Source: Pardosa pseudoannulata
Taxonomy: Eukaryota; Arthropoda; Arachnida; Araneae; Lycosidae
Length of the DNA stretch: 64,000 bases
NCBI GenBank assembly: GCA_032207245.1
Contig: CM063510.1
Span: 50,925,078-50,989,077, forward strand
Direction of reading: 5' to 3'
In this document: one piece after another, positions 48,811 to 62,022 of the stretch
Layout of the letters: each line of letters opens with the position of its first letter
Numbering within the stretch: position 1 is the first letter of the stretch
Notes under the pieces: model-generated
What the model saw: only the letters and a program-made list of their open reading frames with translations
What the model was told of the DNA's origin: nothing
The model's database searches: none
Program-made: the position numbers and the translations under genes

Positions 48811-50870
48811 TATATGTAATGAGACTGACTTCTCGATGGGGGGTTGCAGTCATGGCCATAAAAATGATACCGTTTCAGCTTAAGACCTTTATTAAGATAA
48901 CTTTGAAGGACGGGTTCCCACTTCATCATAGGGACAAACTGAAGGGTCAGCTAGCATGAAGTTCTATGTACAAGACACGTAACACCTGGGTCAACATCTG
49001 TGGGAAAATATCTCTAGAAAAAATCTGTCTCCGACAGCATGTATCTCCTTTTTATTTGGAAATTTCCTAAATTGTCCACTAGGGCCATGTAGGTTTATAA
49101 TTGGCCAGGCCCCTCCTCTGAGGGCGTAACCTGTAGCCCCAGTGGTTAATTTAGGTTAGGGGTTAAAAAGGGGAATGCAAAATGACGAAGGAGTTTTTAC
49201 CCTTGATTTAAGTTTTGAAACCCTTGAGAATTTGCCTTACAATATATATAAAGCAATTCTAAAGCAACCGTGAAATCTCTCATGAATAACTTCTAAGAAC
49301 TATTATGCAGAAAAGCTCATATAAAGAATTACTAAATTAAGTGTTGGCAACACTCACGGATTCATATGTAGTTTAAACATTGCATGGAATCCATTGTAAA
49401 TAAAGAGCTCTGGTACAGAAAGTAATCTACAACAAAAAATTGCATATTTATTAGAAACATTGTTAATATTTTTTAATCCTTATTTTAAATAAAACCTTTC
49501 ATCCTATTTATATGAACTACATTCTCCAGTTTTTATTTGTTTAATTCAGAGTATTTCAAAATATTTTAGTATTATCTAATTTCTGTTGACGAAATAATAA
49601 TTAGACAAATGAAATATATAGACAAAATTTCTTATTATTGCTTATTATTGCTTTATATGAGAGATAGTATGTAAAAACTTGATTACAGTGTCGCAAGATC
49701 AAAAAGTTCAATTTTATTATTTTTAGCTATGTAGTATAATGATATAAAATAATAAGATAGAAAATGATACTTTAGATTGGAACGTGCAGGTAAATCATAA
49801 ACATGACAAAAGTACAATTTCGTAACATTTTATTTGTATCCATAAAAGTGACAAAATTCTAAACACAAAAAGTTTTCATACACAATTCATTTTGAAATAT
49901 ATATTTATTTTTATGGTGTCTAGAACACAAAAGTTTCATTCTTAATTTTATATACAGTATAATATAAATGGTTTCATTTGAAATGTTTTGTATTCTCCTG
50001 CAGGATAAAGATTATTTTTCACATCAAATTAAAATAAGTTTAAATTTATATAAAGTATATTTAAATTTAAAATTTTAGCTTATTCAAAAAAAATTATGAT
50101 TTCTTAACTGGAAAGAAACTTTAATAACACTATAAGTTTTTTTTTAACTAAAAGACTATTTTAACACACTTGAGATACTATAACGACATCTACGGTTCTG
50201 TGAGTCAATATGTCTGATTTGCCCTTATGTCACACGAGTAGCATATTTAAGGACATGAATTAACTGATATACTATATTTATTACTTTATTTATTTTAAAG
50301 ATATTTATAAATGGATGTAACAGTCAGGTAATTTCATTGTACAAAATTTATTTAAACATACATAACTTATTTTAATTAATAAAACAACTCTATCTAGTTT
50401 ATTTGAAATTGACAAAATCTATCAAAGAGTTTGTAGATTTTCTTTTACTCAAATACACATTAGGATTATATTTCCTTTCTAATTGTCAGTACTATTTATT
50501 TAATTTAATAATATGAGTATTTAAAAAAATTCTACTTTTTCTAACACTTACTTTAGTAAAAAATAAAGTTCAGTTAATTGTTCAGTAAAACTATAAATTT
50601 AAATAGACTTCTGTCTTGTTTTAATTTGTACATAAATTAATTATAAATTCAATATAATATAAATATAGTTAACAACTGATTGCTGAGTAACTTGTATATG
50701 TTTCATTTGAACATATACAAATACATTTTTTCCGATCAAAGGCCAAAAAATGAAAAATAAAAGTTAAGAGCAGAAAAGATAAAGAGCAGAAAAGTTTTTA
50801 AATTATTTCAAGAATCTGTTTGTTCTTTCCCACGATGGTCAGCATGCGCATAACAACTGTGGACTAAATT
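48811..50870. other. Intergenic sequence, mostly AT-rich
   Basis: 48830-49200 has a higher GC content and an unrecognised repeat-like look (for example GGCCAGGCCCCTCCTCTGAG); the rest is AT-rich. No gene or RNA recognised. Confidence 0.45.
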
Positions 50871-50879
50871 TCTAAGAAG

Positions 50880-51420
50880 AATTTAGACGCAGTTATTGAT
50901 TTGGATTTTTAATGGGGACCCTGTGGAAGATTTATAGCTGATGGAATGGCACAACTACAACGGTCAAACCCAGACAGGGATGCAGCCGGAGATATGGGGG
51001 CAGAGGCTAGGGAATAATGTCAACTTTCACCAAAGGGGTAATTTTAATGACCCCGCCTGCACACCCGAAGGGGGTGCATATGTGGAAAATTTTCACCAAC
51101 AGGTGGGAAAGAGAAACAAAAGGGGCGTTAAACCGAGATGTAAAGTTGTGGAACAAAAGTGGGAAAAGGAGTCGAGGTTGAAGGTGCAGAGAGATCGGGT
51201 GAATCCAGATGCCGTGAGCAAGCTACAGAGCCAGGACCAACAATATATTTCCCATCCCGCATAAATACGACCTTCAAGCCAGCACTGAAGTCGAGCAAAG
51301 TAACGACCTCTACGCCAGCACCGTCTTCCAGCAAACTACTTTTACGCCCGCACCGACTTCAGCCTGCTTACATCCCCGGCCTGCTTCCCTGTAATTACTG
51401 GAGGTAAACCAACTTACTAT
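50880..51420 (+). other. GC-richer island with a 107-codon frame, probable mobile-element remnant
   Basis: Composition changes abruptly at both edges. The plus-strand frame 50941-51264 starts at an ATG and reads as a hydrophilic, Q/N/K/R/G-rich protein (NYNGQTQTGMQPEIWGQRLG, KRNKRGVKPRCKVVEQKWEK). This resembles the nucleic-acid-binding tails of Gag proteins in style only. It is followed by CCCGCATAAATACGACC and three short direct copies of a GCC(A/C)GCAC motif at 51278, 51313 and 51346. The island ends in ACTGGAG/GTAAACC, which could also be a splice donor. I cannot name the element; a retroelement fragment or a host exon are both open. Confidence 0.4.
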
Positions 51421-53205
51421 TCATGATTATTATCTGGGTCTCAATCTTTTGATAAAGAATAATATTTTTAAAATATTGATGGAAACCAAATAATTTCAGG
51501 ATATGTCATATATTAATCAAGTCATATATTAATTTGTAAATATTGTACACAATAAATGTTTTAGTTAAAATAAAAGGCATTTACCTTTAATTCCATATCG
51601 TATATTTTACTGTGTTTCTCCTTTGGGAATGAACACTGGTGTTTGTGTTAAGTACATTACAACACTGTTAATACAACATGTATAAAACAATAAGTAATGT
51701 CTTCTAATGGGGTAATAAATTTAAAATAACAAAGTCTGCCCACACTCAGTAATAAATGACTCAATGATGTTTTCAAACTATTTTCAAGTAAACCATTTAC
51801 ACTAGGTGTCTAACACTTTTAGCCCAAGCTAAAATTTCTTAAGAGAATCGATAACTGTTTACTCTTTTAAATAATTGTTTAAACGGCTAATTTTGTTTGG
51901 CCTAGATAACATTAGTGAATCCAAATAATCACATTATTGAAAAGAAAAGAATTAAAATATAACAGCTTCAGGCAATACTTTATTTGGAATTTTTTTTCTG
52001 TTGTTCTTTTCAGATACGATTTATTTACCTTTAAGAATTTTAGTAAACGAAATTGCATTATTCTACTTTGCAAAATATAAATAGTATTTTCCAACAAATA
52101 AAAAAAATACTAATTATTTCTTAAATATACTTAATATTCAATTATCTTTCTAATACTAAACATTAACTAATTCAATATCCTTTAACAAGGTACAGATAAT
52201 GGCGGTTTCTCACTTAATTGTACAATACAAACGTGTTGATAATTATATTGAGGTAAACCAATCACTGCCTAGAATCCACTATATTTAATCGAAGATCTCG
52301 TGTTTTGTTAAAATGGTAAATTGATCTAAATTTTCTTCTGTAGCGTAAATTAGGCAAGATATTTTCACCCGAAAATATTATCTCTATCTAACCAAACACT
52401 TATTTAAGTATTGTATCATAGTATACATGATATGTTTGTCTGAAAAAGTTTATTTAGTATAATAAATAAGATTAGATAGAAGAATTGAAATATAGTGAAA
52501 TGAGACCTTTCAACAATGTTAGTTTAAGTGTAGTCATGACTATTTTTTACTCAGCAAAAGGAAAAATTTCAGAGCCACATTTTGACAAGTTTTATTTGTA
52601 CGACGATTTTGGTTGCACTTTGAGAAGAAAAAGCCTACAATGGCAAATATTCTGATGTGTGCACTACATAACTTCTTCGAACTCTTATTATAACATGGAC
52701 ATATAAATATACAAATGAAAATTAAAGCTTTGTTCCAGCTGTTCAAAAAGCATTGTTAGAAATGCGTATGAATGCGTTATAATGATGCTTACAAAAATTT
52801 AAGAAAATTTAACTATACAAAATTTCAAGATTTTGTGGTTAATCGTTTTTCAGATATGCTTAAAAACCTTTATTCACAAACACTGAAATAATTTCTAAAA
52901 TATAGTGCAGATTGAAACCACGTTTACGGGGCGCAAAATTAGTCATAAATCAATCCAAATACAAAAATTCAACAATCTACAGCTATTCATTTTTGAGTTG
53001 TGCCCAATGCAGACGTAATACTTAACATATATAAAATTCAGTCATTTATGTTAAAATACACATTTTCGGTAAAATTCTGGTTCTGAATATTATCAAGATT
53101 ACAATAATTCCTTTTACTTGGTGCAAGGAAGTAAAAAAGGGTTAGTTCTCTGGTCACAGGATAACTCTATCATTTTTATTTAAATATTTATATAATTCAC
53201 AATGA
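51421..53205. other. AT-rich intergenic sequence, nothing recognised
   Basis: No gene, RNA gene or element recognised. The minus-strand frames at 51912-52097 and 52540-52746 have no recognisable motifs. Confidence 0.5.
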
Positions 53206-53210
53206 CTTAT

Positions 53211-53503
53211 GAATCGTGGTAGCTCAGTTAACATAGGCAACTATCTCGTAATTGCAATTTTGCGGTTCCGGAGTTCGAGCAAGCGTAAGATGCGCCTTGT
53301 TCGTTAACTGGAACACCTAAAATAGGTTCGTGGTCACAATGTCTTAAGTTCTCAAACTATATCTCTGGGGGTGATAGGCCAAACTTAGGTGTCTTCTACT
53401 TGGTCCCTACTTCTAAATTACGAGTACTCACTTGCATATCCCTTTGTCCTTAAAACTAGTAGCGTATGGCTCAAATCGTGCTTGATTTACCGAAATGGCA
53501 CCA
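53211..53503 (+). mobile_element. tRNA-derived SINE, copy 2 (plus strand)
   Basis: The head CGTGGTAGCTCAGTTAACAT (A-box-like, from 53216) and GGAGTTCGAGC (B-box-like, 53270-53280) is tRNA-like but does not fold into a complete tRNA. The body matches the minus-strand copy at 6026-6385: TCTCTGGGGGTG (53363-53374), CTTGGTCCCTACTTCTAAAT, TTACGAG, CCTTTGTCCTTAAAACTAGT and TCGTGCTTG then a GGCACCAG end. A short palindrome TCAGCTTAAAAAGCTGA follows at 53509-53525. The copies differ at many positions, so both are old. Confidence 0.75.
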
Positions 53504-53529
53504 GAATCAGCTTAAAAAGCTGACTTATA

Positions 53530-54385
53530 CAGAATTTTGGTTGGGTACTTCAATCTCACCCACACATTTACTAGATTTTACAAATAGAATGGGAAATCTA
53601 TTTCTAAAATTTCTATTCTACCAAAGGACCAAAAAATAGTTGCTTTTAAGGTCTAAAATTATTAAAAAAATTGTAAAATGTACTTTTAAGTAAAATTTTT
53701 TTTGCTTATTTTAAAAGGACAATACATAACAATGCATAGTTAAGGATGAATAAAAAAAATTTCCCAATTTTAAAATGTCGCAGTTTTAGGTAACATTTTA
53801 GGATTAAATTAATATTAATTTAGTTTATGTTCCTTAATCTTACAGTCCTTTTGGTTATTAAAAGTATAAGTACAATAAAGCACCGAAAAGGAAGTAGCCT
53901 TAAGTAACAAAAATGAACATTTGGAGAAAACTAAGTGCAAATGGTATGAAAAACATCATTTCAAATTAAAATAAAACATGCACATATAACTCAGTAACAA
54001 AAATGTATTTGAAAATTTGTAAATTTCTGTATAATTTGAATTTTGCATTAACATAATACAAATTTATCTTTGACATTTACAACCCTCTCTTTTTCCCTCC
54101 TTCATTTCATACATTGGAGTAAGACGATTTGTCTATAAATCATTGAATATATTATGATAACTTTTAAAATGAAACTGAAAACTCTTTTCTCAAAGCTAAA
54201 AAAATTTAATACTTTATTTTTAATATTTTTATAATTCTTTCTTTTTACTCCTTTTTTTTGTTAATTCATTTTCTCCGGGGTTATTTAATGCTAACTGAAT
54301 ATACAGAGATTAACAGGAACAAACGATGTTAGATAAATTATTTACACCCAAATAACGTTTACTATACAGATGATTTATAAACTAC
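53530..54385. other. AT-rich intergenic sequence, nothing recognised
   Basis: No gene. 54060-54300 may include a further very diverged unit of the array that follows, but I cannot align it convincingly. Confidence 0.4.
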
Positions 54386-54389
54386 GCTT

Positions 54390-55440
54390 TAGACTTCCAT
54401 CATAAATATTTCTCAACTGTAATTAGAATATTCTATTTTAAGCATACTATTGAAATATCGAAATGTTTTTAGGGAAATTTTTTACTTCATAATTATTTCA
54501 TTTGCAGATGTATTTTTTTCTAGTTTAGAATTAGATTAATCTTCTTTTTAAAGTTTTGTTTATTTTTTTCCATAATGTGGCCAATCAAAAATATTATTAA
54601 TTACGTATTCGATCACAATAGATTTTCATTATAAATATCTCCCAGAATTATATTTAGAATACACTAATTAAAATATGATACTGACATATTAAAATATTTT
54701 CAGATAGTATTTTCTCGTTAGTTATTTATCTTCATTCTGTACATTTTTACTTGAGTAAAATTTTTGTTATCCTGTGTTTAAACTTAATGTAATTTTTTTT
54801 GTACTGTAATGTGGCACAAAACTAATGACTAATAATAATAGACTAACGACAATAATAAAAATGTGCTTATGTAGCTAATAAAAAAATTATTGTGACCAAT
54901 AAAAAAAGTTAGTAGTTACTGTTACTACCGTATTAGACTAGATTTTCATGTTACATTATATCTAGAATTACATTTAGAATATACTATATACAAAAGATAC
55001 TAATATAGTAAAATATTTATAGATATATTTTTTTCTCAATAATTATTTAACTTGAATTTGCGTTTCCTTCTTACTAATAAAATCTTTTTATTAGCATGTG
55101 TTATAATTTACACTCGATTTTTCTTTTGCTCTAATATGGGCACTAAATACATTTTATTAGTTATTATTACTGCCTCAATAATCACGATTTTCATTATTAA
55201 TATTTCTCATAACTGTATTTATAAAAAAAAAAAAAATTAAGATGATACTGAAATATTGAAATATTTTCAGAGAATTATATTCTCAATATTTATCTAACTT
55301 AGATTAACTCTCCATTTGCATTTTTTACTTGCTTAAAATATTTATTACTCTTTGCTTTAAATTTATGTTTGATATTTTTGCCGTAATGTGGCAGTTAAAT
55401 ATTTTGTTTTAGTGATATATTATTCAACTATTTTTTAAAA
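54390..55440 (+). repeat. Divergent tandem array, four units of about 230-320 bp
   Basis: The unit start GATTTTCATTATAAATATCTC (and variants) occurs at 54392, 54621, 54941 and 55186. Each is followed by a GAATTATATTTAGAATA-like stretch, a GATACTGA(A/C)ATATT(A/G)AAATATTTTCAGA-like stretch, a TTCTC(A/G)(A/T)TAATTATTTA-like stretch and a TAATGTGGC motif (54574, 54808, 55133 as TAATATGGGC, 55385). Both landmark sets give matching intervals (229/234, 320/325, 245/252). Unit 2 carries about 80 bp extra. No coding capacity; the frame 55052-55240 lies across units. Confidence 0.82.
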
Positions 55441-56400
55441 CTGAATCATTTAAAATTCAGGAAGCCTTAAATTTAACTAAATTTTATTATTTTTATTTTA
55501 ATAATTTTAAATTTACAAGATTTTTTATGCATTAAGTCTATTTATTACAATAGTTGTGCTCCTTATACTAAACAAACAATTTCAATCTGTAAATGTCTAA
55601 GCACATACTAATTAGGCGAGTATAATACATTAGGGTATACCTACGTGTTAAAGTGTCCCAGTTATACCTTTAATATACTTTTACAGTGTTATCATGGCGT
55701 AATAGTAAAATATAATGAGAAATAAATTTAGTAAAAGTTTATGGAAAGGAAGTGCACTAAGAATTACTTTTAGAGTAAAAGCGAATACCCCCTATTGTTT
55801 ATTCTTTATTCAATTTTACTACATCACTGTATTTTTGAGAAAGAAATATCTAAAGTGCGTACTGAAATCTAATCCACTATCTTAGAAATTTTAAAACACC
55901 TGCTCTCATTCAATATATATCAAATACAACTTTTACGAAAAGACAGAATATGTTTTACAATATTTATTTGGTTACTCCTCGTGACTGACCGAGATCAAAA
56001 CAAAAAGTAACAACATAAAAAAATGCTACTTTTTGTGATCTAAATTCACCAAATATTTTGTATTAAACAAGCGTAGATCCCAAATTATTCAACATCAATA
56101 AGTTCAAAAAATAGTTACTAATTACTTGTAAATGGTAAAAGATTTCTTTATAACACCCAGAATATTCAGAAATCTATACATATACGTGTAGTAAGTTTTA
56201 CAAGATCTAAAGAACGTGTTCCGAGAAAAGACCTTAATGTCTTTGATGCTTAGGATGATTTAAAAATATTTCAACTGTTTTAAAATTAATTAAAAAGTCA
56301 ATTAAAAAATAGTTTTATGAAAACAATAAAAATATAATTAACCATCTTAATATTCCTTAATAATCTTTTTCATTGATTTCTGAAAAAAAAAACTTACAAT
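55441..56400. other. AT-rich intergenic sequence, nothing recognised
   Basis: No gene, RNA or element recognised. Confidence 0.5.
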
Positions 56401-56404
56401 GTTA

Positions 56405-56446
56405 AAAATAAATAAATAAATATATAAATAAATAAATAAATAAATA

Positions 56447-56537
<91 letters not shown>
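56405..56537. repeat. Compound (AAAT)n(TA)n(TG)n microsatellite
   Basis: (AAAT)n at 56405-56444, (TA)n to about 56506, (TG)n at 56507-56537. Confidence 0.96.
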
Positions 56538-56538
<1 letters not shown>

Positions 56539-56659
56539 AGGTCTAAAAAGGGGGTAGTTGGAAATTACATGAGTTGAAAGCGATTTTAACAAGAGAACTC
56601 TTTTATAATAATAAAATATATGAAAAAAACCACGCTCGCGTAAGCTTTTGGGATCTTTT

Positions 56660-56701
<42 letters not shown>
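56660..56701. repeat. (GT)(TA)n microsatellite
   Basis: GTGTGTATATA and then pure TA. Lies about 120 bp from the preceding compound repeat. Confidence 0.95.
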
Positions 56702-57495
<794 letters not shown>

Positions 57496-57679
57496 AATCA
57501 TTTTAATAGAAACACTTCCAATTTTTGACATTTTATCGGTTTTTCAAGTTTTAGTTCTTGGGGCATTTGAACAACAATCAATGAATACATTTCTTCACAC
57601 ACTCTTATAAAAAGAGCCTAACAAAATATAAAATAATGGAATGTAGAAATTTGTTAAATATCCCGGTTTCAAATGATTG

Positions 57680-58140
57680 CGAGGTTGAGAAGTATTTATA
57701 TATCTCCCCAAATGTAGGTATTATTATACGTAATTGCTGTATTCGTTTTCTGCAGAAAATGAGCATTTAATCATGCTAAAGTATGAGTCTATTTAAAAAA
57801 ATGTATTTTTTAAAATGATGCTTGCACAATACATAAACGATATTTAATTAAATTGCACTTTTTGTACCTGAAAAAAATTGCGATTTGTTTACAAATTTAT
57901 TAAATATGACATTTAGTAAACGTATTTGTTGTATGCAGTTTCTCAATGAAAGTGACGTTTAATCATGCGGAAGTATGTATAAATTTTAAAAAATGCTTTC
58001 TATTTATATATACAATATTTAATCCAATTATGCACCCGATGAAAGGGACATCTAATTATGCGAAAATATGCATCGATTTAAAGAAATCTACATTTTTGCA
58101 TGGTGTTTGCTCACACAATTTTTAACCAAATTGAGCAAAG
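57680..58140 (+). repeat. Divergent tandem repeat, about 190-bp unit
   Basis: GAAAATGAGCATTTAATCAT at 57755, GAAAGTGACGTTTAATCATG at 57948 and GAAAGGGACATCTAATTATG at 58041 are homologous. Each is followed by GC, an AAGTATG/AAATATG stretch, a poly-T/A segment and AATATTTAAT/AATTTTTAAC before a CCAAATTG/CCAATTATGCAC-like end. The first two also share CGTAATTGCTGTATTCG / CGTATTTGTTGTATGCA upstream. The third unit is shortened (93 instead of 193 bp). No coding capacity; the frame 58068-58256 overlaps it. Confidence 0.7.
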
Positions 58141-58149
58141 TGTGCAGAT

Positions 58150-59095
58150 TATTTAAGAAAAATGACGGTACTATTTCATTAAAATTTAAAATAAATAATA
58201 TTAAATACAAAGTAGGATATGAACGAAATGGTTTTCATCTTCGCATGGGCGAATGATACATTTTTATGTTTTTAAAATTTCATAGTCAACTCTATTCGGC
58301 AACCAATATTAAAATTTCACTTGATTAAAATTAACAAAACATTTGCAAATTTATTTACCGGGTTTTCATTATGTCCAGTGTAAGAGATACATATAAGGAA
58401 CTTTTCATAAATTAAATGTTTCTTTTGAAGCACATACATGTGGTGCAAAGTAAATTTTCTCCGATTATGATCAGCATTCGACTATAAGCAATACTAGAAA
58501 ATTTTATGTTAATAATTTCTAGAAATTTCTTCTGAAATGCCATGCATGGCGAAAGTAGGTATTTAACGTTTTATAGATTGTATAAGGAAATAAAATTGAA
58601 AAGGTAGCATATCCTGAAGTATAAAACAAAGTATCGTTAAGTTTAATTTAATTGCAGAAGGTACTGTCCCACACTTGTTTGATGATTTTATAAAGCTATT
58701 TTAAAGGCTATAAACTGAAGCTATATTCGCACAATATATTCCCCATCTTCAAATCGTTTAAAGAAAATATTCTGACGTTACACCGTGAACTATGTCATAT
58801 TAATAAAAAATCTTTTTAGAGTTAGTCATGCTTATGAAAGTATCAGAAGTACTTATTTTAAAATAGGTAGAGATAAAGCTACATTATCTTACACAAATAT
58901 CAGAAATTTTAAAATTGTATGTATTTTAGTTTTAATATAAATATGCACACAATATACGAAATCATCGTTTAGTAAAATTGAAGTTTAAAGTTAATAATTT
59001 GTAAATTTTTAAGTAATTCATATGTGTTTTTAAAGATTTATTGAATTTTTGAAGAGATAAAAGTGAACGTACATTTTCAACTCAGTTTAATTTAG
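58150..59095. other. AT-rich intergenic sequence, nothing recognised
   Basis: No gene or element recognised. Confidence 0.5.
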
Positions 59096-59220
59096 AGGCT
59101 GTGACATGCACCGAACGGTCGAGGTGTTCAGAATCCTTCTTTGTCATACCCTAGTCGTTTCGGTATGACATAGCACAGGTTCATGTGAATAAAGCTGATT
59201 TCGATAAAAAAAAAAGTCAC
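59096..59220 (+). other. GC-richer segment with hairpin and A-run, possible retroposon 3' end
   Basis: About 110 bp of non-AT-rich sequence holds a perfect 8-bp stem GTCATACC / GGTATGAC (59143-59150 and 59162-59169, 11-nt loop), then GTGAATAAAGCTGATTTCGA and a run of ten or so A. A terminal hairpin followed by an AATAAA-like signal and an A-run would fit the 3' end of a non-LTR element or processed transcript. No coding part and no second copy is seen. Confidence 0.3.
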
Positions 59221-59439
59221 ATTTTTATTGGGTTTTCATTATAATTCTACAATTTTAATTAGAAAACGGTTACAGTTTTTAATCCCAGGCTTATTGGGCA
59301 ATGAGTAAGCCTGATTATATAGCAATCGTAGCTCCATTGAACTAACAGAGAGGTTATTGGTTGAGCTTTACGTTATTTAAGATTAGGTAAAAAGAAATAT
59401 TTCCCAACAAGACCATAACATTGAATGATCACAGGAAAA

Positions 59440-59803
59440 CACCTTTTTTTCAAAGTTAGCCCCGCAGTGAGAAATCAGATTATATCTTTCCCAACAGAGA
59501 GAAGCTTAGTCCGATTTATTACCAGTCAGAAAGAGATTTAGACCACTGGAAAGTGAACCATTTTATTGAGTAAGATGGAAAATGTGTTAAGGGAACAGAA
59601 AATTAGAATTTATTTTAGAATTAGCTTCGAAAGACTGCTAAAAAGAATTTTATTTCATAGAAAATTCCTTTAAATAAGATATTACACTGCTGGGAAAAAT
59701 AGATATGAAAAACTAAGAATGGGAAAAGGAGAATTTTTAAGAGATTTTAACTGAAATAATTTTGATATATAATATCATACATAATATATATATATGATAT
59801 ATA

Positions 59804-59846
<43 letters not shown>
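59440..59846 (+). repeat. Unclassified interspersed repeat, copy D, with (TA)n tail
   Basis: Its second half aligns with copies A-C: GGGAACAGAAAATTAGAATT, TATTTTAGAATTAGCTTCGA, AAGACTGCTAAAAAGAATTT, GATATTACACTGCTGGGAAA, GAATGGGAAAAGGAGAATTT and AATAATTTTGATATATAATA. It ends in imperfect then pure (TA)n at 59809-59846. The 5' part is too diverged to align. Confidence 0.6.
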
Positions 59847-59849
<3 letters not shown>

Positions 59850-62020
59850 TACTGCAATTAACTTTTTAAGCGATATTAAAAATATGTTTCATAACAGTGG
59901 ATTACTTTGGCATATCATGGTGAAAACAGCGGATAATACATAGACCTAAAATATCCTGTTTATAATTGCAGCTTCTCAGTGTTGCCGAAAATCAGTAAAT
60001 GTACTTGGTAATATATAGGATGTGCAATTAAGGTCATAGAGTGCTTTTAGCTTAAAGATATCCAGAATGCATTGATATTTTGAGATAGGAAAGGGGAGCA
60101 TTAGAAAATTTATTATTGAAATTGTATCTCAAATTCTGAAAGTGTGAGAAAAGATGCTCTATCGCATATTGCGTTAAATAGATTGCTTTAATTGAAGTGA
60201 TATAAACTATTTTTTACTATTTGACTGATTTTAAATTAGGAGAAGATTTGATCGTTATTATCAATACTAAATGCTTATTTTACATGCTCACAAAAATTTC
60301 ATTTTAAACATTTCAAAACACAAAAAAGAGATCATATCAATACTTAAAAAAAGTCTGTTTAAATATAAGCAAAGGTACAATATGAGAATACACTTTTCAA
60401 TTGTTTTAAATCGGAAAAGAATTTTCCTGTAATTATGAATAACAATTCTTTGACAGTGGACTACGGTTTATTAGAAAATCAATTCCAAACTTTTAATACT
60501 TTGTACTATTGGAAAAACATTACAACTTCTAAAATCTGTTTAACATCAGTAAGTCCTTATCAGTTTCGATTTATTTTAGTAGCACAAAACTATTGTAAAC
60601 AATATATAAAAAAGAATTTTTATGTATATAAGAAAAAGTTAGTATTACAAATAATATATAATATAGAAGGAAAAGTTGCACATAAGAACTAGTACTATTT
60701 TTTTAGAATGAATTCCAAAGTGATTGATTAATAAATTTTCTGTTACTAAAAAGATTGAAATGTTTGCTGCCTAAGTTATATTGTTTATCCTTATCAATTA
60801 ATGTATAAAACTTAAAAAAACATTTCTAAATATCATCAGTTGATAAAATATTTTATTTATATAAGTACAAGATCCTCATATGCACCATATTTATACATGA
60901 TTAAGAATGAAAAATATAAAATAATATTTGTACATTAAATTAAAAGTATATCTAAACACGTTTTTCTTATTGAATTTTTATCATTATTTTTGCCAAGTAT
61001 TTTATGTTGACATTCTGTCTCACTTATATTAAAATTTTCATTTCAGGTCAAACTTCAATGCCAATTTTGTAAATAATTAAAAATTCAAATGAAAATCTAT
61101 TTTCAATAATCTTTGGTTATAAAAACATGAAATGCAAATTACATTCTCATAAATTTGATTGTGACATAACAGTTACATTCTCATAAATTTCCAATATAAA
61201 GATAAATTTTAGTAAAACTGACATTCACACAAAACTTTCAAATGCAATTTTTATACAGTGTACACTGAGAAGTATATTTAGTAAATATTGAATCTGCGAC
61301 TGTTGCGCCAGATCGGTGTTTTGAAATTCTAGCATTTAAAATGATACAACTTTTTAAACTTTTATAAATTTAAAATACATATCATGTTCATACTTTCAAA
61401 TGGAAACATTAAAAAAATAACAAGGATTTATAGTGCAATTATTTGCAGCTAATGGATAGGGAAGAATGGAATTTTACAGTCGAATTTTTAAATGTTTGAA
61501 GGATGCAGTTTCAATGGGAGATTCTCAATGTCGTGTAGTGCTCCAGCGATATTTTTGTTTTTATAATAATTCTTAAAGATCGTTGAAGCTAAAATATATA
61601 TTTTAGTGCATTTAAATATTTTATGCGTTGACGATCTCATTTGCCCAGGGTCAGAGAACACAGGGACCGAGATTTTAAGTTTAACCCCAACTGAAATATA
61701 AACAAAAGATATGGAAGATATTACAAGTTTATTTGTATACTTCATTTTCTAAATGACTATCAAACCTAATTGATTATTAATTATTAATATTAATGCATTT
61801 TATTATCTTAAATATAACTTTATTTGCAAGATTTACTGCTATTAGGTATGCACATTTAGAGCTGCGTTTTGAATATCCTACGATAGTTAAGAGAATAATT
61901 ATACACTACATTAAAAACAACAATAAATAACGAATTACAAAAACATTAATTTAGGTATCGAAAAAAAATTCAGAAACGGTATTTATACCAAAAAATAATA
62001 ATGGAAAACATTATCAATAA
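59850..62020. other. AT-rich intergenic sequence, nothing firmly recognised
   Basis: 60000-60180 faintly resembles the middle of the unclassified repeat but is too diverged to claim. The plus-strand frame 60435-60692 and minus-strand frame 61488-61745 have no recognisable motifs. Confidence 0.4.
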
Positions 62021-62022
62021 GT

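Noticed and set aside
53216..53285. A tRNA gene
   Set aside because: The A- and B-box-like parts are present but the arms do not pair into a full cloverleaf, and the sequence continues into a SINE body shared with another copy.
60000..60180. A fifth copy of the unclassified interspersed repeat
   Set aside because: Only a few short words match the middle of copies C and D; within AT-rich sequence this is not enough by eye.
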